Source of the DNA: MnTg04 sp964568075
GTDB taxonomy: Bacteria; Pseudomonadota; Gammaproteobacteria; Steroidobacterales; MnTg04
Direction: 5' to 3'
DNA length: 64,000 nt
Assembly (NCBI GenBank): GCA_964568075.1
Contig: CAZMOM010000007.1
Location: 1 to 64,000 of the forward strand
The notes below the pieces were generated by a model, which was given only the letters and a program-made list of their open reading frames with translations, made no database searches and had not been told where the DNA came from. Position numbers and translations under genes: made by a program. Shown here piece by piece: positions 8,116 to 15,986 of this stretch. The number at the start of each line of letters is the position of its first letter. Position 1 is the stretch's first letter.

Positions 8116-9351
8116 TCAATTTCTCGGTTGCAGCGTGATTTCCACCCGATTATTTAGCGCCGCGATCCCGTTCCACGTATCGGCGCTGATCGATGACGCG
8201 TCGTCCGGATACGCCATTAATGGTTGTCTATTTTCGTGGTTGACGATTTCCACACGCATGGAGCCTGTGTTTAACGCCGGGGCGGACTGTAAAAATCGAG
8301 TGAAGGCCGCTGATTGCATGCTCTCTGGACCAGCCAACAAGCTGTCCACTTTGCCGCATTGTCTCACCAGTATTCCCGGTTTGGCGAGTACCCACTGATC
8401 CCGGTCTCTGGACTGGCAAAAATCTCCGCTGTGAACATTTAGCGTGATCACCCCCCGGAACCCCACCTTATCCAACCGCCGCAGCAAGCCGTCAATTGTC
8501 GCCAGGCGAACGTCACCTAGCGGTTTGTCTCCCGGAGAAACCCACTGATCGAGATTCAGCGCCCACTCCAAAGCTTCGAGATCCACATTGTTGCCGGTGA
8601 TTGGTAGCACCGCGTCACCGGCAACCGCATGACTGAGTCGTAGCAAGTCGCGAGCTATACCGTCTCGAAGGTCTGTCAATTGCCGCGCCTGGCTTTGCAT
8701 TTGTGACTGAAGATTTTCGACCCGTCCAGTTGATCTTGTCAGCTCATAACCCAAAGTGACGCTGGCGACGGCGAGTGCCGCAGCAACCCAGGTCCAGCTC
8801 ACCTTGCGCTGCGTCTTGTTGAAATTAATGCCGTCGTTGGGGTTCTGCTGCCGCAGGGAATCGAGTTTGTTCTCCAGATCGCTGAATCTGCTGTGCAAAT
8901 CCCTGAGCAACAGGTCGTCATCCGTATATCTTCGCCCGATACTCGTATCACCGTCGCCCTCGTCGTTGTTAGTCGTACTTGATGTAATCAGTCTCAGCGA
9001 GCGCAATACCTTCGAAACCTGGATAGGTTTGTTGCCTTTTGGCAGGACGCCGGCCGCTCCCAGTTCACGCACCTGATTTAGATAAACCTCACCCCGCTTG
9101 GAGGTATACATCAGGACCGGGATATTACATGTCTCCGGGCTTTCCTTTATTGCACGCAAAGCCTCAAAGCCATCTATGCCCGGCAGGAGATGATCCATAA
9201 AAATGACATCCGGATGCTGATTCTGCAAATATTCGAGAGCTGCCTCACCCGAATCCACCGTGTCAACTTCAATTTCTTGATCTGTAAGTTGCTTGGCGAG
9301 GATGGCTCTGGCAGAGGTTGAATCATCGACGACTAAAGCTTTACCTGCCAT
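8116..9351 (-). CDS. Response-regulator receiver fused to a membrane anchor and an extracytoplasmic domain
   Basis: 411 aa. Residues 1-122 are a complete CheY-like receiver: acidic pair D9-D10, phospho-acceptor D53 (IFMDHLLPG), T83 and K105. A low-complexity linker and coiled coil (about 140-170) lead to one transmembrane helix (about 185-203), a second coiled coil, and a C-terminal domain of about 170 residues ending in ALNNRVEITLQP, faintly like the end of OmpA-type domains. The receiver would lie in the cytoplasm and the C-terminal domain in the periplasm, an unusual arrangement. No histidine kinase is adjacent. The SDR gene ends 6 bases upstream. Confidence 0.72.
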   Translation of the reverse strand: MAGKALVVDDSTSARAILAKQLTDQEIEVDTVDSGEAALEYLQNQHPDVIFMDHLLPGIDGFEALRAIKESPETCNIPVLMYTSKRGEVYLNQVRELGAAGVLPKGNKPIQVSKVLRSLRLITSSTTNNDEGDGDTSIGRRYTDDDLLLRDLHSRFSDLENKLDSLRQQNPNDGINFNKTQRKVSWTWVAAALAVASVTLGYELTRSTGRVENLQSQMQSQARQLTDLRDGIARDLLRLSHAVAGDAVLPITGNNVDLEALEWALNLDQWVSPGDKPLGDVRLATIDGLLRRLDKVGFRGVITLNVHSGDFCQSRDRDQWVLAKPGILVRQCGKVDSLLAGPESMQSAAFTRFLQSAPALNTGSMRVEIVNHENRQPLMAYPDDASSISADTWNGIAALNNRVEITLQPRN

Positions 9352-9357
9352 ATTTGT

Positions 9358-10191
9358 TTATTCCGCTATGTTTTCGCTCGACTGGTGTTGAAGACCCACG
9401 CGGCGCGCGAACTTTCTTAACCGACTAAAATAATACTCGGGAAAAAATCTTTTCAGGCGCCAGTGCCAGCGGGCATTCGAATGTGCGATCAACATAAATT
9501 TTCTGGTGCTGACTGAGTCGAATATCTGGTTTGCGACATCATCAGCGGTTATCGAGCTGCGCTCCATCATTTTTTCGACCATTTCCCTGGTTGCATCCTG
9601 AGGCGCGCCAGAGGTTTCCATCAGCCTGGTCTTGAAAAAAGAAGGGCACGCCACGCTGACGCCGATGTCATTTGCCACCAGTTCAGCCCGTAAACTCTCG
9701 GAAAACGCGATCACGGCCGCTTTCGCCGTGTTATAGGCAGCCAGGCCCGGTGCAGCGGCCAGACCAGCGAATGATGCAATATTAACGATGTGACCGCCAC
9801 GGGAAATCAGCGGCAACATCGTCCGCGTGGCACTGACAATGGAGAAAAAATCAATCTCAAATACGCGCCGCCAATCATCCATTTCTGTTTCGTCAACACG
9901 CCCCACCGCCGCTATTCCGGCGTTATTGACCAGAACATCCAGGCCTTGCCACTCCCGGTTTACCAATTCCGCAAATTTGTCGACGTCGGTACTATTGGTT
10001 ACATCGGCGCGAACAGCCAGTCCCGCGCCTCCCGCTTGATCGATTTCATTCGCCGTGCGGCGAACTCCGGGTTCGTCCAGATCGCAAACCGCCACCCGCC
10101 AGCCGGCCCGGGCAAATCTGAGCGCCAACGCTTTTCCCAGGCCACTGGCTGCCCCGGTAATCAAGGCTCTTTTTGCACTACAATTCGACAT
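9358..10191 (-). CDS. Short-chain dehydrogenase/reductase
   Basis: 277 aa, starting at the ATG at 10191 (the open frame upstream has no coding character). Classical SDR: GAASGLGKALA cofactor motif near the N-terminus, NNAGIAAVGRV (NNAG), catalytic YNTAKAAV (Y-x3-K) preceded by a serine in IVNIASFAG, and the SDR tail PSFFKTRLMET. The C-terminal extension (RWHWRLKRFFPEYYFSRLRKF) matches SDRs acting on lipid-like substrates. NADP preference is not clear. It is divergent from another SDR gene, with 78 bases between the two starts. Confidence 0.85.
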   Translation of the reverse strand: MSNCSAKRALITGAASGLGKALALRFARAGWRVAVCDLDEPGVRRTANEIDQAGGAGLAVRADVTNSTDVDKFAELVNREWQGLDVLVNNAGIAAVGRVDETEMDDWRRVFEIDFFSIVSATRTMLPLISRGGHIVNIASFAGLAAAPGLAAYNTAKAAVIAFSESLRAELVANDIGVSVACPSFFKTRLMETSGAPQDATREMVEKMMERSSITADDVANQIFDSVSTRKFMLIAHSNARWHWRLKRFFPEYYFSRLRKFARRVGLQHQSSENIAE

Positions 10192-10269
10192 CCCGCTATT
10201 CTCATGTTGATATTGCTCGTTCGATTCTACTGTGCCAGCAGTCCGAATACCCGCCAAAAGGAGATGCAA

Positions 10270-11034
10270 ATGAGTTCGGCCTTGTTCGATCTGAGCGGGA
10301 AAACAGCCCTGATCAGCGGCGCCAGCAGAGGAATAGGCGCCGCCACCGCGGGATTGCTTGCCGAGCATGGCGCGCATGTGGTCATTACCAGCCGCAAAAA
10401 GGAGAACCTCGAAGAGACGGCCGAAACGATTCGCTCGGCTGGGGGTCAGGTTACGGCGATCTGTAGCCACGCCGGGAAAACGCAGGACATTGATAAACTC
10501 CTGGCGTCGCTCGCGAAAATGCCGGGAACACCAGACATCTTGATCAGCAATGCTGCGGCTAACCCACACTTCGGACCAATGCTTGAGGCCAGCATGGACG
10601 CGGTCGACAAGGTAATCGAGGTCAACATACGCGGCAGTTTTTATCTGGCGCGCGAGACAGCTAAACTCATGAAGAAGAAAGGCGGGGGGAACATCGTCTT
10701 TGTTTCATCGGTCAACGGTGTTCGTGCCGGACACTGGCAGGGAATCTACTCAGTCAGCAAAGCAGCGTTAATGTCGATGGCCCAGGCAATGGCTAAAGAA
10801 TTCGCTGCGGATGATATCCGTGTGAATGCTGTACTTCCCGGCCTGACGGACACACATTTCGCATCGGCCCTGACCAGTGACGAGAACATGCTCAAAGGTT
10901 TTCTCAGCCAGGTACCGATGAGCCGAATTGCGCAACCGGCCGAAATAGCCGCAGCAATCCTCTATCTTGTCTCGCCGGCGTCTTCTTATGTGACTGGCGT
11001 GTGCCTGCCGGTGGACGGTGGCTATTTAGCCTGA
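10270..11034 (+). CDS. Short-chain dehydrogenase/reductase
   Basis: 254 aa from the ATG at 10270, which has AAGGAG 6 bases upstream; an ATG at 10264 is too close to that site. Motifs: SGASRGIGAAT for cofactor, ISNAAANPHFG (NAA variant of NNAG), VFVSSVNG serine, YSVSKAALM (Y-x3-K), and the C-terminal YVTGVCLPVDGGYL typical of FabG-like or DHRS4-like SDRs. A general oxidoreductase; substrate is not readable. The last 9 bases overlap the end of the convergent methyltransferase gene. Confidence 0.86.
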   Translation: MSSALFDLSGKTALISGASRGIGAATAGLLAEHGAHVVITSRKKENLEETAETIRSAGGQVTAICSHAGKTQDIDKLLASLAKMPGTPDILISNAAANPHFGPMLEASMDAVDKVIEVNIRGSFYLARETAKLMKKKGGGNIVFVSSVNGVRAGHWQGIYSVSKAALMSMAQAMAKEFAADDIRVNAVLPGLTDTHFASALTSDENMLKGFLSQVPMSRIAQPAEIAAAILYLVSPASSYVTGVCLPVDGGYLA

Positions 11035-11907
11035 CTCGGTCAGGACACATTCGCCCGACAGCGTTCCTTCCTCGCTACCGTCAATGGGCTTGTGGAATCG
11101 AAGCACAAACCGGTCGGTTTTACCAAGAATGCCTTCTGCGAACATTGGTTTGTCGCGATCGTCTTCCGGGTTTCTCAGCACATCCGATGATCCGTCGAAG
11201 GCGAAACCCGCAGCCTCAATCTCGCACCGTGCAATCATCATTTGGATGCGATGCAAGCGTGTGGCAGTTTCTATTTTATTCAGCCCGGAATTGGCATCAT
11301 GATCCACAACACCGAGTACGCCGCCCGGTTTTAGAAAGCGGTACATGTCCGACAACATCCGAGGGCCATCTACGTCGGGCCATGAACCATCCCCGGGCTT
11401 GTAATAAAGATCATGATACGACAGCACCAGCAATGCCACGTCCACGGAATTGGCCGGTAAGGCCACGTCTTCGACTTCGACATTGACCCGCTCTACATTG
11501 AGTAACCGACCGTCGATGTAACGTGCTGTGAGTTCATCGCTGGCATAATTCACATAGGCTTGGTTGTTCTGTGCGTACACTTTCCCGTCAGACCCAACAA
11601 GATGAGAAAGAATTTCCGCGTAATAACCGCCACCGGAAAACATATCCAGAACCGTCATGCCGGACTCAACATGGAAAAACTCGAGAACTTCTGCCGGTTT
11701 TCGAAACTTATCTCTCGCCCGGTCGGATTCGGATCGCGTCTCATTCGCCACTGCTGCCTGATACTCGGACAGTGCCTCAACCGAATCGGTGGCCTGCGCC
11801 GTTCCGGAATCGGCGCCCGCTGCCATCGACGAATCAGGAGGAGGCTCACCACCACTGCACGCGGTCAGGCAGATTCCTGCCAGAAATACCTGCAACTGTC
11901 TTTTCAT
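11026..11907 (-). CDS. Exported lipoprotein with a class I SAM-methyltransferase fold
   Basis: 293 aa from the ATG at 11907. The N-terminus is a lipoprotein signal peptide with lipobox LTAC, then a disordered, Ser/Ala/Asp-rich linker. The remainder is a Rossmann-type methyltransferase: VLDMFSGGGYYAEIL (motif I), an acidic VEDVALPANSVDVALLVL block (motifs II-IV), YHDLYY and LKPGGVLGVVDHDA. A methyltransferase fold outside the inner membrane, where SAM is not expected, is odd; related secreted proteins exist in proteobacteria but their activity is unclear. It is served by its own promoter at 11948-11976. Confidence 0.8.
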   Translation of the reverse strand: MKRQLQVFLAGICLTACSGGEPPPDSSMAAGADSGTAQATDSVEALSEYQAAVANETRSESDRARDKFRKPAEVLEFFHVESGMTVLDMFSGGGYYAEILSHLVGSDGKVYAQNNQAYVNYASDELTARYIDGRLLNVERVNVEVEDVALPANSVDVALLVLSYHDLYYKPGDGSWPDVDGPRMLSDMYRFLKPGGVLGVVDHDANSGLNKIETATRLHRIQMMIARCEIEAAGFAFDGSSDVLRNPEDDRDKPMFAEGILGKTDRFVLRFHKPIDGSEEGTLSGECVLTESG

Positions 11908-12355
11908 GTTTGCCCCATCCTGATTCCGATTTCTTGTTCGTGCAATATAGATAGACCTCGCGAGGATTTTTGGCAAGGGATCATTCGTTCTATCGACCGT
12001 AAAGCGAGACAAGCTGCGGAGAACAGCGTCAGTAAACACAGCTGCACTATCGATTTTGCGGTGCAGTAGCCGGTTTCCGGCCCCTGTTAACATGAAATAA
12101 TGTGCTTTTCCGGGGACCAGCCTTTACTGTGCGGCAACCTGACTGGCCACTTTGGGGTAATTATGTTTTCCTGTTCCTTGAATAAGACATGCCGGAGAAC
12201 GGCAGGACAATGAACCGGTAGCAGCCGTCACAACAACACCACGGCGTTCAGGAACAAGGACATAGCAGCGAATCCAGGACGTCGTTTGCCGCATGGATCA
12301 GTTTGCCTGGCCTGTAGCAATGTGAATAGGCCAATCCCCTGCCATACATAACACC
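11908..12355. other. 448-base intergenic region between the methyltransferase and the GGDEF/EAL gene
   Basis: No gene is convincing here. The first 70 bases hold the methyltransferase promoter (described separately). The rest holds short frames without ribosome sites; one minus-strand frame ends in a hydrophobic stretch near 12228-12290 but starts inside the next gene, and I do not call it. No hairpin with a T-run was found. Confidence 0.5.
11948..11976 (-). promoter_or_regulatory. Candidate sigma-70 promoter with a palindrome in its spacer
   Basis: On the minus strand, TTGCCA (11976-11971) and TATCTA (11953-11948) are 17 bases apart and lie about 40 bases upstream of the lipoprotein methyltransferase start. 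The spacer contains the perfect 10-base palindrome CCTCGCGAGG (11956-11965), placed where a repressor could block RNA polymerase. Hexamers match consensus 5/6 and 4/6. Confidence 0.45.
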
Positions 12356-14404
12356 ATGCGAAAACTACCGCTGAAAAAATATTTTCTTTCGATTGCACTA
12401 CTACCGGCATTGTTGGTGGCAACCGGGCTCGGATGGCTCTATCTGCATCCGGATTCATGGTCGGCATTCGGTATTCGGCAGCTATGGCTAATCGCGTTTC
12501 CTGGTCTAATCGTGATTTCCTTGCCGGGCGTCGTTTTGGCATGGAGAATCGCGAAACGCCAGCATCAGGATATTAATTCGATAACAGATGCCGTTTCGAA
12601 ACTGGCACACCACGATTTCAGCAGTCAATCTTTGAGCATTCACGATCCTGAAATACAGTCGCTGGGACAGCAGCTGGATACACTTCGAAAAAATCTGACC
12701 GGCCTCGTGGACCCGACCTACCATCTGAACGTCATTCTCGACAGCATCAATGATGCGGTGCTCGTAACATCATCAAACGGGCTGATAAAACGAGTGAACA
12801 TCGCCGCCTGCAAATTACTGGGCTACAAGGAAAGTGAATTAAAGGAGATGCCCATACGGCGTCTGGTCAGCCCGGACAGAAAAAGTGTATTTCCTTTGGG
12901 TGCTTCGAGTACTGACGCGACAGACACCGTTTTTTGTTCCCGAGACGGCCAGCGTATTCCGGTCTCGGTTTCCTGTTCGGTGGTCAGCGCGGCCGATCCC
13001 CAATTTCAGGGCAATATTTATATCGCCCGAAATATCAGTGATCGTAAGCGTGCTGAAAGACGGATTCGTTACCTGGCACGCTACGACGCTCTAACTCGAA
13101 TCCCAAACCGCATGCAATTCCAGCACCTGCTGCAAAGAGGGATAGCCAGGGCCAAACGAAGCAAGCTGGAGCTTGCGATGCTTTACCTGGATATGGATCA
13201 CTTTAAGGAAGTCAACGACACTTTTGGTCACGCAGCTGGCGATCATTGCCTGGAAATAATCGCACAAAGATTGCAGGACGCGCTCGGTGAGAATGTTACC
13301 GTGGGGCGTCTGGCTGGCGATGAGTTCGGAGTCATTCTGGAGGGATTTGCCAACGACAAAGAGGCGCGATACCGGGCAGCAGACATTGCGCGTCTGATAC
13401 TCGACCGGGTTTCCGAAGCCTTCTATGTGCAGGATTCGGAGGCTTTCATCACCGGCACGGTCGGTATCGCCTGTTACCCGAAGGACGCAGATAATGTCAT
13501 CGACCTTATTCGCAATGCCGATGCAGCCATGTATCACGCGAAGCAGCATGGCGGCAACAGTTGTCAACTATATCTGCCGGAAATGAATGCCGCAGCGGTC
13601 GAGCGGCTGATGCTAAAAAATAAATTACGCAGGGCACTGGAAAGAGACGAGCTGATCATCCGCTATCAACCGACTTTTGATTTGAGGAATGGAAAGATTG
13701 CCGGTGCCGAGGCCTTGTTGCGCTGGCGGCTTCCAGGACACGGAGACATTCCCCCTTCCCAGTTTATTCCGCTTGCGGAAGAGGGCAGCATGATCACCGC
13801 GATCGGAGACTGGGTTCTGCGCAAGGTATGTAATGATTACAAACGCTGGCAGGAGTATGTGCCATCGCCCGGCAGGGTCGCGGTAAATTTGTCATTGAAG
13901 CAGCTCATGCAGCCCGGCGTACTTGAACGCATCAGAACTATTTTAAGGGAAACGAATATATCACCGGCATCTTTGGAACTGGAGCTAACAGAAACAACAT
14001 TGATGCACGACGCACCGAGGACGGTGCGTATTCTCGATGAACTCTACGCCATGGGCCTGCACCTTGCGATAGACGATTTTGGCACCGGGTACTCATCACT
14101 GAGTTCGCTGAAGGAATTTCCGATCTCTACTATAAAGATCGACCAAAGTTTTGTTCGCAATGCAGATATCGATTGCAACGACGCGGCTATGGTCAAGACG
14201 ATCATAGAAATGGGCAGAAATCTGGGCCTGGAGGTTGTCGCCGAGGGAGTCGAGAACAAAGAGCAGCTGCGACTGTTACGCGAATTTAATTGCACCTATG
14301 CTCAGGGGCATTTATTCGGCGAATCCATCAGTGGCGAGGAATTTCTCGATCAGCTTAAATCGCAAAATGATGGCACCAGCAAACATCAGATTCTGTTTGC
14401 CTGA
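12356..14404 (+). CDS. Membrane-bound PAS-GGDEF-EAL cyclic-di-GMP enzyme
   Basis: 682 aa. Two N-terminal transmembrane helices (about 8-27 and 43-63) with a short periplasmic loop are followed by a HAMP-like linker, a PAS domain (about 120-230), a GGDEF domain (about 235-400) and an EAL domain (about 415-665). The GGDEF signature reads AGDEF near residue 320, a substitution that some active cyclases tolerate. The EAL domain looks intact: EALLRW near 450, an N-x-S near VAVNLSLKQL, ELTET, DDFGTGYSSL near 573 and KIDQSFV. A c-di-GMP phosphodiesterase is therefore likely, with possible cyclase activity. No ribosome site is evident before the ATG. Confidence 0.88.
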   Translation: MRKLPLKKYFLSIALLPALLVATGLGWLYLHPDSWSAFGIRQLWLIAFPGLIVISLPGVVLAWRIAKRQHQDINSITDAVSKLAHHDFSSQSLSIHDPEIQSLGQQLDTLRKNLTGLVDPTYHLNVILDSINDAVLVTSSNGLIKRVNIAACKLLGYKESELKEMPIRRLVSPDRKSVFPLGASSTDATDTVFCSRDGQRIPVSVSCSVVSAADPQFQGNIYIARNISDRKRAERRIRYLARYDALTRIPNRMQFQHLLQRGIARAKRSKLELAMLYLDMDHFKEVNDTFGHAAGDHCLEIIAQRLQDALGENVTVGRLAGDEFGVILEGFANDKEARYRAADIARLILDRVSEAFYVQDSEAFITGTVGIACYPKDADNVIDLIRNADAAMYHAKQHGGNSCQLYLPEMNAAAVERLMLKNKLRRALERDELIIRYQPTFDLRNGKIAGAEALLRWRLPGHGDIPPSQFIPLAEEGSMITAIGDWVLRKVCNDYKRWQEYVPSPGRVAVNLSLKQLMQPGVLERIRTILRETNISPASLELELTETTLMHDAPRTVRILDELYAMGLHLAIDDFGTGYSSLSSLKEFPISTIKIDQSFVRNADIDCNDAAMVKTIIEMGRNLGLEVVAEGVENKEQLRLLREFNCTYAQGHLFGESISGEEFLDQLKSQNDGTSKHQILFA

Positions 14405-14430
14405 ATTGCCTGAATTGCCTGAATTGCCTG
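14399..14430. repeat. 9-bp tandem repeat across the stop codon of the GGDEF/EAL gene
   Basis: The unit GCCTGAATT is repeated three times plus a partial fourth copy (GCCTG). Because 9 is a multiple of 3, each copy presents the same in-frame TGA; the first one (14402-14404) ends the gene, so repeat slippage would leave the protein end unchanged. Confidence 0.85.
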
Positions 14431-14473
14431 TCGCTACCGGTTAATATTGGAATATTGAAGCGGAGGGTAACGC

Positions 14474-15484
14474 GTGTCCGGTAGTTCCGAAAAACCTGCC
14501 CGGGCTATGGTCCTGAAAGGCGAGCGCCAGCCATTGCAACTCGAAAAAAGATCCATTCCGAAACCGGGACCGGGTGAGATTCTGATCAGAGTCAGCGCAT
14601 GCGCTGTCTGCAGAACGGATTTGCATTTGGTTGATGGCGAGCTTCCGAATATCCAGTACCCCATCGTTCCCGGTCACGAGATCGTCGGGCGAGCGATCGC
14701 CTGGGGCGATGCTGTTGTCATTGAAGAAGGCGCGCGCCTGGGCGTACCCTGGCTCGGCTACAGCTGCGGACGATGCCCTTATTGTCGTGAGCAAAAAGAG
14801 AATCTCTGTGACAACGCGAGGTTTACGGGCTACCAGTACGATGGGGGCTTCGCCGACTACGTCATCGCCGATAACCGATATTGTTTTCAGATTCCGCATC
14901 AGTTCAGCGATGAGCAGGCGGCGCCACTGTTGTGTGCCGGGTTGATCGGTTACCGCTGTTTACGAATGACGGGAGCGAGTAAAAATATCGGTATTTACGG
15001 TTTTGGTGCAGCTGCGCATATCGTCACCCAAGTCGCTTTGCACCAGGGTCGAACAATTTTCGCATTTACCCGAAGCAACGACACAAATGCACAGAATTTC
15101 GCCCGATCAATGGGCGCGGTCTGGGCGGGTGGATCCGATGATAATCCGGGTGTGGAACTGGACGCTGCTATAATTTTTGCTCCGGAAGGGGCGTTGGTTC
15201 CGATAGCAATGTCCCGGGTTCGCAAAGGTGGTCAGATTATTTGCGGCGGGATTCATATGAGCGACATTCCATCCTTTTCGTACGATAAATTGTGGGGTGA
15301 GAGAGTTCTCCGCTCAGTCGCCAACCTGACCCGGGCCGACGCAAGAGAATTCCTGGAGATTGCCCCGCTTGTGCCGATACATACGCGAGTGAAAACTTTC
15401 GATCTCGAGCAGGCAAATGAGGCGCTGGAAATGCTCCGGAATGGTCAACTGTCCGGTGCGGCAGTGCTGGTCACGGGCTCATGA
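14474..15484 (+). CDS. Zinc-dependent alcohol dehydrogenase family protein
   Basis: 336 aa, starting at GTG with GGAGGG 6 bases upstream. A medium-chain dehydrogenase. The catalytic-zinc ligands are in VCRTDLHLV (Cys) and GHEIVGRA (His-Glu). The structural zinc loop is CGRCPYCREQKENLC with four cysteines, and the Rossmann segment reads GIYGFGAAAHIVTQVA. GYQYDGGFADY is typical of the AdhP/AdhA-like branch that oxidises primary alcohols or reduces aldehydes with NAD(H). Its stop overlaps the start of the next gene (ATGA). Confidence 0.87.
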   Translation: MSGSSEKPARAMVLKGERQPLQLEKRSIPKPGPGEILIRVSACAVCRTDLHLVDGELPNIQYPIVPGHEIVGRAIAWGDAVVIEEGARLGVPWLGYSCGRCPYCREQKENLCDNARFTGYQYDGGFADYVIADNRYCFQIPHQFSDEQAAPLLCAGLIGYRCLRMTGASKNIGIYGFGAAAHIVTQVALHQGRTIFAFTRSNDTNAQNFARSMGAVWAGGSDDNPGVELDAAIIFAPEGALVPIAMSRVRKGGQIICGGIHMSDIPSFSYDKLWGERVLRSVANLTRADAREFLEIAPLVPIHTRVKTFDLEQANEALEMLRNGQLSGAAVLVTGS

Positions 15485-15978
15485 AGCGATTTCTGTTTAT
15501 CATATTGGTTCTGGGTCTCCTCACCGGCCCCAGCGCATTACAGGAAAAAAACTCCGGTATTGTGTCGAGGGTATTTGATGGCGACAGTTTGATCGTCAAA
15601 ATTAGTGCAAATCGTTCGGTCGAGATTCGCCTTGCAGAAATTGATGCGCCGGAGAAAAGTCAGCCATACAGCGATGTGTCACGAAATGAGTTGACAAACC
15701 TGATCGGCGGCGAACCGGTCCGCATAGAAATTTATGATATTGACGCCTATGGGCGCATCGTCGCTCACATTTACCGTCTCAGCGATCAACTGCACGTAAA
15801 TGCATGGATGGTGGGCGAGGGGCTTGCATGGGTGTATGTAAAATATTCCGAAGATGAAAAGTTGATCACCNNNNNNNNNNTGCAGAAAAAGGCTCGGCAG
15901 CAACGACTTGGTTTATGGAGCCTGCCGGACAGTCAGCGAATTCCGCCCTGGGTGTATCGCCGCAGAAAGTCACAGTAA
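15481..15978 (+). CDS. Thermonuclease-family (SNase-like) protein, interrupted by an assembly gap
   Basis: About 165 aa. An N-terminal signal peptide is followed by an OB-fold nuclease domain: VFDGDSLIVKI, RLAEIDAPEKSQPYS, DIDAYGRIVAHIY and GLAWVYVKYSEDEKL. The first active-site Arg/Asp/Glu set (R-L-x-x-I-D-A-P-E) is present and the Y-G-R of the second arginine is kept. Ten Ns fall just after the last block, where homologues have a short A/E/K/Q-rich turn. The frame is the same on both sides, which fits a true gap of 10 bases or any length equal to 1 modulo 3. Probably an exported nuclease. Confidence 0.82.
   Translation: MKRFLFIILVLGLLTGPSALQEKNSGIVSRVFDGDSLIVKISANRSVEIRLAEIDAPEKSQPYSDVSRNELTNLIGGEPVRIEIYDIDAYGRIVAHIYRLSDQLHVNAWMVGEGLAWVYVKYSEDEKLITXXXXQKKARQQRLGLWSLPDSQRIPPWVYRRRKSQ
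15871..15880. other. Assembly gap (10 Ns)
   Basis: Ten consecutive undetermined bases inside the thermonuclease gene. The gene reads on in frame and with sensible homology on the far side, so the join is probably correct though the exact length is unproven. Confidence 0.99.
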
Positions 15979-15986
15979 TCCGGAAC

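Noticed and set aside
9790..10263. Plus-strand frame extension upstream of the SDR at 10270
   Set aside because: It is antisense to the other SDR gene, with no motif; the AAGGAG site selects the ATG at 10270.
12228..12542. Minus-strand 104-codon frame with a hydrophobic tail
   Set aside because: It overlaps the start of the GGDEF/EAL gene and has no ribosome site.
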